Source: Nageia nagi (lineage: Eukaryota; Pinophyta). Taken from it: a stretch of 64,000 nucleotides of DNA. The stretch covers positions 62,372,001 through 62,436,000 of the forward strand of contig JBITNC010000001.1 of NCBI GenBank assembly GCA_050084985.1, in the 5' to 3' direction. Both the position numbers and the translations under genes were made by a program. This document shows, in pieces, positions 57,640 through 64,000 of this stretch. Each line of letters begins with the position of its first letter. The first letter of the stretch is position 1. The notes beneath the pieces are model-generated. The model ran no database searches. It was not told where the DNA came from and was given only the letters and a program-made list of their open reading frames with translations.

Positions 57640-59060
57640 CCAATCACTCTCTTCATTAAGATGTTATTCATACTCTATGATAGCAATCATGTGTGAGGAT
57701 TTTGCTATATTTTCACATAGACCCTAGCCTTTGATAAGTCTAGTTGGTTTAATTTCTATATCATATTCCATTATTTTAGTAATCTAACTAGCCTTTCCTT
57801 CACCTAAGTCTCCTTGTATGAAATAATTTCTCACATCAAGATTGATAGTGAATACAAAGATTTTGTTTTGGGATACATAATGCTTAAATTTCTTAAGCCC
57901 TCTAAATATGGAAAACACTTGCTTTTCAATAAATGAATACCTTTTCTAGTGTTGATAAAGTGTTAACTATGAAAGGCAATCAGATGTTCTTCTTTCTCAT
58001 CATCTATGCTAGAATTGCAGCAATGCTTTTCTCTACTCCATATGCATACATAATGAAATATTTTGAAAAATTAGGATTTTTAAAAATAGGAGCTTCTATT
58101 ATGGATTTTTTTATGTCCTAAAAAGCTTGTTTTTCTTCTTCTTACCAAGAAAATATAACATCTTTTTTTAACATTGTAGTGATTAGAGATATTATTTTAG
58201 AAAAATCATTGATGAATTTTCTAACAAAATTGATCTAGCCAAGGAATGATTGCAAGGCCTTCTTATTGGAAGGGAGTAGTAATGTCTCAATAGCTTTCAC
58301 TCTATCTGAATCAATTTCCAATCCTTTTTCTAAGATAATATATCTAATTAATTTTCCTTGGTTAATAATGAAAATAGAATTTTTGGGATTGATTGAGATC
58401 CCAATCTCTGCATATTTTTCAAATACTTATCTAAGATATTGTAAATGATCTTCTCTAATCTTTAAAAATACTATGATATCATCTATATAAATCAAGATAA
58501 TCTTATTTATCAAATCACTAAATGTATGGTCCATGGCCCTTTCAAATGTAGCTCCTACATTAGAAAGGCCAAAAAGCATTCTTTGAAAAGAAAATGTCCT
58601 CCATTTGGTTGTGAATACAATTTTGTATTGATCCTCATCCTTTACCCATATCTAGTTGAATCTTGAGTAGCCATAAATCATTAAAAAGTAGTAAGCTCTA
58701 GCTACTATATGTAGGATTTTTTCCATAGGAGGAAGAGGATAATTATCCTTAAGAGATACTTGGTTCAGATTTCTAAAATCTACACATAGTCTGATCTCCC
58801 ATTCTTCTTTCTAACTAGGACTAGATTTGCAACCTAAGAAGAATGCTTAATAGGATAAATAATTTTTGAATCAAAAAATTTAATCAATTCCTATTTCATA
58901 TATTCTTGTATTTTTGGGTCACTAGCCTTTTTGTTTGTATAGTTTAGCCTCTGGTTCAAGCTCAATGGTGTTCTAGATGATATTTTTGTCATATATCTTC
59001 AAGTCATCATAAGTCCAAGCAATTACTTTTAAGAATTGATGATAAATCTAAAATAAGACC
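57640..59060 (-). pseudogene. Gypsy RT and classical RNase H of the large element (broken)
   Basis: Minus strand. RT begins near 59040 with VIAWTYDDLKIYDKNI, then IELEPEAKLYKQ, VANLVLVRKKNG, CVDFRNLNQVSLKDNYPLPP, FQRMLFGLSNVGATFERAM and the catalytic YIDD at 58489-58478. The connection has FLKNPNFSKYF-like blocks near 58080. The classical RNase H end reads GLKKFKHYVSQNKIF and DLGEGKAS (about 57900-57800), then IKGQGLCE, the Tat/Athila-type terminus. No second RNase H lies between this and integrase. Stops and frame changes scattered through, for example near 58440 and 58660. Confidence 0.85.
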
Positions 59061-59289
59061 TTTTTTTCTTCATCATATCAATCTAATCTAACCTTTATAT
59101 ATCTTTTGGGTTCTACTTCTAGCTCAATATAGCTTTCTTTCTAAATCGCTAAATATTTAGCTTTCAAAACATCTTCTAAATCAAATAGTCTTTCAAAAGA
59201 GAGTAGACCTTTTAGTATAATATTATTTTGAGTTGAATCACATCTGACTCTTGGAAGTAATTAGGTAATTCTTAATAACAAAGGTATGA

Positions 59290-59880
59290 GCTACTACTTC
59301 ATCTAATAAGAAATTTATAATATGCTCATTAAAGTCAAATACCTACCAAAAATTTGTAGCATCAGGCACTGATGGCCTACATTGAACTTTGATTCTAAGG
59401 CTTCCTCTTTTGTAATGAGAAGGATTATAATAAGCCCCTCTACCAATAAGTGCATCAGCTATTTGGTTGTACCTTCTAGTAATAGATATAAAATTTAAAG
59501 CCAAGAATGACTCCATTAAATCTCATACCCTATTCCTATAGGTATTCAAATAATGATGTTATGGACTAATATAGTTTCTAACTTACTTTATGACCAAGTT
59601 TGAATCACCATGTACAATTAGACATCTAATACCCATACTAATTAGTTTAGATAATTCTAAAAAAATGGATTCATATTTAAGAGAATTATTTGTGCAAATC
59701 CATGTGCATCTAGTTGAGAATCTTTTCATATACCCCTCTGATGATTTAAATACAACACCATCTCCAGCTCCATGTTTACATATAGCTCCATCAAAGAAAA
59801 TTTTTTATACCTCATGCTCCCTTTCAACTATGATTGATATTGGTTTTATATTTTCATATATATAATAATTCCCATGTTAA
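59290..59880 (-). pseudogene. Second RNase H, placed between protease and RT
   Basis: Minus strand: KIFFDGAICKHGAGDGVVF (Asp at about 59792-59790), TNNSLKYESIFLELSKLI with the family Glu, MGIRCLIVHGDSNLVIK (third acid Asp) and RYNQIADALIGRGAY (fourth acid Asp). All four catalytic acidic positions are present. These are the marks of the additional RNase H of Tat-lineage Gypsy elements, but in the left element (1610-2040) and in the usual Tat layout it follows RT. Here it precedes RT and lies between protease (60340-60360) and RT (from 59060). One TAA at a Gln position is visible after LVIK. Confidence 0.82.
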
Positions 59881-60229
59881 CATTTGTGACCTAATAATTT
59901 AAATCACTAGTTGAAAGAATTTTAGTTATTAGTAGTGTTTCCCTAAGTGTATCCCTTTCAAGCACTTCTACAAGTTTAAGGCCATTCAAATAGTTTTATT
60001 CTATGATCTTCTTGAGATGAACACTTTTGTGCCCTCATTTCAAATATTAACTTGTTTTTTTTGGAAGGGAAGTAGAATATGTGTATAATTTAAAGCTAAG
60101 TAACCTCCCAACTTGGTAATAAATTCTCTAGATAAATAGACTCAAAATAGAGGTGGAATATCAATGATAATAATATATTGAATGACACAAATATCAAAGA
60201 ATATATTAAAAGTTATTAGAACTCCTTTA

Positions 60230-60420
60230 ACACTACCAATAACATATATAAAGGAAGAATCTAATTATATGACACCATCAATGCATCTAGTGATATACAA
60301 TTTCATTTCATTTTCAACTTCTTTTGGAATTACAATAATAGTAGCTCTGGTATCTATCATTTAGTTATTAACTAGCCAACCTTCTAGTCTTCCAAAGAGA
60401 TAAAAAGGTGGGGGTCTTCT
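60230..60420 (-). pseudogene. Gypsy aspartic protease (broken)
   Basis: Minus strand motif MIDTRATIIVIPKEV (60360-60316) is the active-site loop, with the essential DTG changed to DTR. Upstream is RLEGWLVNN, then a stop; downstream is RCIDGVI and a Leu/Ile-rich beta-strand stretch. It would cleave the gag-pol precursor, but the Gly to Arg change and stops make it inactive. Confidence 0.75.
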
Positions 60421-61199
60421 TATACCTATGGGAGATAGAGGGACATCATTAGATATTACAAAGATAACATTATCCTCACTTACCTTTTCTTATTATTTTT
60501 TAACTTCAAAGCTTCTTGCAAAAAGTCCATCTAACCTAAAATCTGTAATGCATCAAACATGCTCATTTTTTAAGGTGCTTTCTTTAGTTCTTCCATAATA
60601 TTATATGGAGCCTATGAATAAAATTACTTATTTTAGATATTTGATGTGTTCTAAACTATTGAGTAGCCTTTTTATTATGATGATCTATAATAAAAGGATA
60701 TCTTAATTGATGAGGCCTCTCCTTATCCAAGACTTCTTTTCTGGTCATAGCAAGATGTGGAGCTATAGGGGAAATATTTCTTAGGTTATAATAAATATGA
60801 CTTGAATGTTTAGGAAATTGATTTCCATAATTCTTATATTGGATAGTAGGAGCTTTGGCTCTTTTTAGTTTAGGCTACACTAGAATGGGCTATTGATTTC
60901 GCTAAGTGACTTGAGATTACTATGGGGCTACTTAAGAAGAAGTTCTAGTTTAAATACAGTTGGGTTGTTGTCTAACATATCCCAAAAGCCAAAAATTGAT
61001 CATGGTAATGTAAATAGTAGGATCTAATGTAGGTTTCACCATATGGCTTGAATGTAAGCCCAAATACTAGTGTTGATAGATGGCAAATGATTTTAGGAGA
61101 TGAGGAGTTGGAGGGCACCATTCTATAATTCCTAGAGCATCACTCTCTGTAGAACTTGCTATAACCATATTTTCAATCACTTTAGGAGCATTAGGTTGT

Positions 61200-62120
61200 T
61201 CTAGTAGGTTATTTCTAGGCTAGAATCTAGGTTGATATTGATTATCATATCTTTTGTAGTTAAACCCTTGATTATGCCTCTCTTGTAGAGTGAACTTATT
61301 GGTAAGATTCCTAATAGTTACCTTAAATTGCCTTATCCTCTCTTTCTTTAGAGATTTAGAATCAATGTTTATACTTGTAGACATTAGGGTAGGTAGTGTT
61401 GGTACTTGACTCTTAATAATGGCTTTAGGATGGGCTGGTAAGGCTAACACTCCTAGATGAGCAATTTGGGGGGCTTGTCTATGATGTAAATTAGGAAATA
61501 AGGGCATAATGTTCCTTGGTTGCATCTTTTCATAGGACACCAAAGTATGTTTAGAGGTTTTAGCAATCTAGTAAATATTTGGGAAAGTATCCCTTGATAT
61601 AACAATAAGCATATTAAGATTTGGGAGAAAATATTTCCTATAATATACTAGAGCTTGTACATTTGTTGGTCTAATTCTTACTAGAATATATTTCTATATT
61701 TTCTCAAATATGATTTTAAAATCATCAATAGACTCATTAGGGTGTCTCATGATACATGCTATGAGGCTAAGGAAGGTACTATCATCACCATCTACTATCA
61801 ATCTTTTGATTAAAACCTAACATAACTCTCCTCATGTATTTATAGATTAAGGGTAAGAGTTCTAAACCATTCAACTACTTTTCCTTCAAAAGAATGTGAT
61901 AACAATCTATTCATCACCATTTCATTAGTGATATCAAAGCTTGAAGCCAATAGAGAGACATCTTAACAATGTTCATATGGTGTTTTACTAGATCTATCAT
62001 ATTTGGGCAAAACTTTGAAAGTTACTTGGGGAATAGCTGGTGAATTAGTGGAAACTACCAAAGGATGGCCATTATTATAAGCAAGAAATCACTAGGAGTA
62101 GGTTGAGCCATGCTTAGAGT
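61200..62120 (-). pseudogene. Gypsy gag (broken)
   Basis: The minus strand starts near 62115 (MAQPTPS). A capsid-like region with helices, including HETPNESIDDFKIIFEKI near 61700-61760 and TNVQALVYY near 61660, runs into an open 107-codon frame (61543-61220). That frame contains SYEKMQPRNIMPLFPN and a Pro/Ala-rich linker, then SLKKERIRQFKVTIRNLTNK. No CCHC knuckle was found. The call rests on position next to the PBS-like site and on similarity to Tat gag sequences. Confidence 0.6.
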
Positions 62121-62461
62121 AGTTCAATTAGGTGAAGGATTTTCTAGGGTAGAATTAAATATAGTTGATAATGGGACAACCCTTAAGGGAATTTTAGGGG
62201 ATATAATGTAGGAAATATTTCACCTATTCCTCCTTTAAGGGACTAAAAGCTCTTGAAATCTAGGCTATCTAAGGGATTTTTTAGTACTACTTCAAGTAAG
62301 TCTACATTTTGGAGGTGTCAGGGTTTGAAATATTAAGTGCTTGATAGCAAAGTTGCCAAAAAGGTGATGAAAACCTTATAATCTTTGAAGGATCTAGTTT
62401 ATAGCTCACCAAACATAGCTATTTAGATTATTTATGCCTATTAAATATTGAATTTAGCTTG

Positions 62462-62484
62462 TGTCCCATCAAGCATGCCAAAAA
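62462..62484 (-). other. Degenerate primer binding site
   Basis: The minus strand reads TTTTTGGCATGCTTGATGGG, about 14 nt inside the LTR end at 62498. It resembles the TTTGGCGCCGTTGCCGGGGA-type PBS common in Tat and Athila elements (13 of 19 positions). Moderate support. Confidence 0.5.
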
Positions 62485-62497
62485 TGGACTTTTCTAC

Positions 62498-64000
62498 TTT
62501 GATCGATATGATGTAACCTCAAGGGTTTGGTCTAGTTGATTTCTCTATTGCCCATAATAGTAGGGTCCTTAAAAGAGAAAAATGGTGGTGGGGATGTGCT
62601 TGTGTTGATTTTCTACTCAGTATCCAAGTCATAGGCTGATTCCTATCTATTATGAAGGTTAAAAGCAATAAGAAAGAGATAAAAAGGTAAAGAGTAATAG
62701 GAAAGAGATGAACATATGTAAACTAAATGTAAATAAGAACTATATAGCTCGAGCATTGTAGCACAAGAAACAATCCATAACCAAGATTAAGAATAGTGAA
62801 CTATCTTACCCTTGGGGCCTCACAATCACAAGGCACAACCATAACTTAAGACATCATTTCATACATGACATTCACAAAATGTAACAAACAACCACTTTTC
62901 ACAAAGGGAAAAGCATTATCAATATCCATTATCATATATAAAAGTATCTCATAGACTTGGGAAAATTTGCTAAAATGTTTGACCTTTTGTACTTATAAAA
63001 ATCCATATTTATACATTTACATGCCCAATTGGGTAGGTATCTATCATTAATATACATAAATACTCCTCTAGATTGAAAATAGTAGGGAAAACTATTTACA
63101 ATTAATATTACAACTATGTTAAATTACATAGTAATCAAGTACTAATCAGTATTATGGTCTAAGAACTTGAAATTTTTGATTCATTGTATTGATTGAGCTA
63201 CAATCTTCCTATTTTGTCATTAACTACTCTGTCCTTATTTTATAGCTGATTGAGGATGCACTTGTATGTAGCTTGATTGGTACAATCTAATACTATGCTT
63301 TGTCAACAATTATCTACTTCTTTGCAACCATCAATGATCAACACTATATTTCTAGTTGCTTGGAGTAATGTGAGCAATGAATAGTATATCATTGAAGTTT
63401 AAGAAGAAACTACTATCGTCATGTGAAAATGAGTCATAGTTGACACATTAACAGAACCTCGAGGCTCAAACACTTAAGATCAAATAGACTTGGGTGTTAC
63501 TTCCTACCATTATTTTTCTTTCAGTCTAGAAACTTTATTTCTCTTTAGCAAGCTTTATTGATTCTTCAATGGGCCCTTAGTACCCAAGGATTTTGGAAAA
63601 AAGGTGTGACATCATCATGCAAAATCAACAAGCTTTGTTAGATTGGTTTCATGTATTATCTCCCATTGGATATGAATAGTGCCCATTATATGTAGTACTT
63701 CCTACCATTACTTATGCTAAGGCTCACTAATTTTAGCCCAAGGTTCTAACATCATTGCTCAAAATCAATGGGTTCTATTAATTCTCATCATGAAACATCA
63801 CCCACCATTACTTATCCTAGAACTTGCTATTTTTCTACAAAAATAGTGATGTCACTATTGAAAATCGATGGGTTCTATTTCATCTCCTTAATATATCTCC
63901 CACTAATATTTGGTACTCAATCGAGACTTCCTTTCAAAATGGTGGGCTCTATTATATTATCTGCTAGTGATCTAGACATGACCCAAACTTGTATTTCTAA
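62498..64000 (-). repeat. 5' LTR of the large Gypsy element (partial)
   Basis: Direct repeat of 50169-51665, in the same orientation, with frequent substitutions. Shared blocks include TCCTATCTATTATGAAGG, AAAGAGATAAAAAGGTAAAG and GACATCATTTCATACAT. It continues beyond the window. Confidence 0.75.

Larger units (their letters stand above)
50169..64000 (-). mobile_element. Large Tat-like Ty3/Gypsy retrotransposon, right end outside window
   Basis: A minus-strand element with a 3' LTR on the left (50169 to about 52040) and a 5' LTR on the right (from about 62498, continuing past 64000). Between them, in sense order, are a PBS-like site (62484-62462), gag, protease, RNase H, RT, RNase H, integrase, then a roughly 3.9-kb unknown ORF region. 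LTR copies differ at roughly one position in seven by eye, and all frames carry stops, so it is old. Two unusual traits are the RNase H upstream of RT and the long 3' ORF. Confidence 0.82.

Overview
The window is AT-rich nuclear DNA from a seed plant. It has no intact protein-coding gene; almost all of it is LTR retrotransposon sequence plus decayed plant-type pentatricopeptide-repeat (PPR) gene pieces. Plant PPR relics, Tat-like Ty3/Gypsy elements with an extra RNase H, Copia PBSs matching initiator-Met tRNA and a tRNA-Trp(CCA) relic all fit a large repeat-rich plant genome. A gymnosperm is my guess; the species cannot be read from the sequence.

Layout. 1-3393: decayed Tat-type Gypsy pol (+), order RT, RNase H, second RNase H, integrase. 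3394-7167: no gene. 7168-24211: a nested pair of Copia elements of one family. The outer element (+, 7173-24206, LTRs 478 bp, target duplication ATTAT) is split inside pol by a younger relative (-, 13568-22211, LTRs 489 bp and identical by eye, target duplication CCTTT). Both have a long leader with conserved candidate splice sites enclosing a captured PPR fragment, and a long 3' UTR with a tandem array of small hairpins whose stems covary. 24771-33150: fragments and a roughly 410-bp tandem array of a PPR pseudogene, split by an old Copia element (27610-32440, near-perfect target duplication). 36527-40210: a 3'-truncated Copia element. 40955-41560: a DUF4283 plus CCHC knuckle fragment typical of plant LINE ORF1. 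44700-50168: remains of an older Gypsy element (-), integrase followed by a coiled-coil ORF. 50169-64000: a large Gypsy element (-) that runs off the right edge. Its order is gag, protease, RNase H, RT, RNase H, integrase, then about 3.9 kb of unknown decayed ORF, then the 3' LTR.

How the parts relate. Insertion order can be read directly. The inner Copia is youngest, the outer Copia older (about 9 differences in 478 LTR positions by eye), and the Copia at 27.6-32.4 kb and the Gypsy elements are much older. Coding capacity is broken everywhere. Many in-frame stops fall where glutamine is expected, and several catalytic acids are replaced by Lys or Asn, both as expected from cytosine deamination.

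Most worth following up: the covarying 3' UTR hairpin arrays, the predicted leader intron carrying PPR sequence, the RNase H placed before RT in the right-hand Gypsy element, and its large unknown ORF after integrase. All coordinates of decayed domains are approximate. LTR, TSD, PBS, PPT and splice-site coordinates were read base by base.
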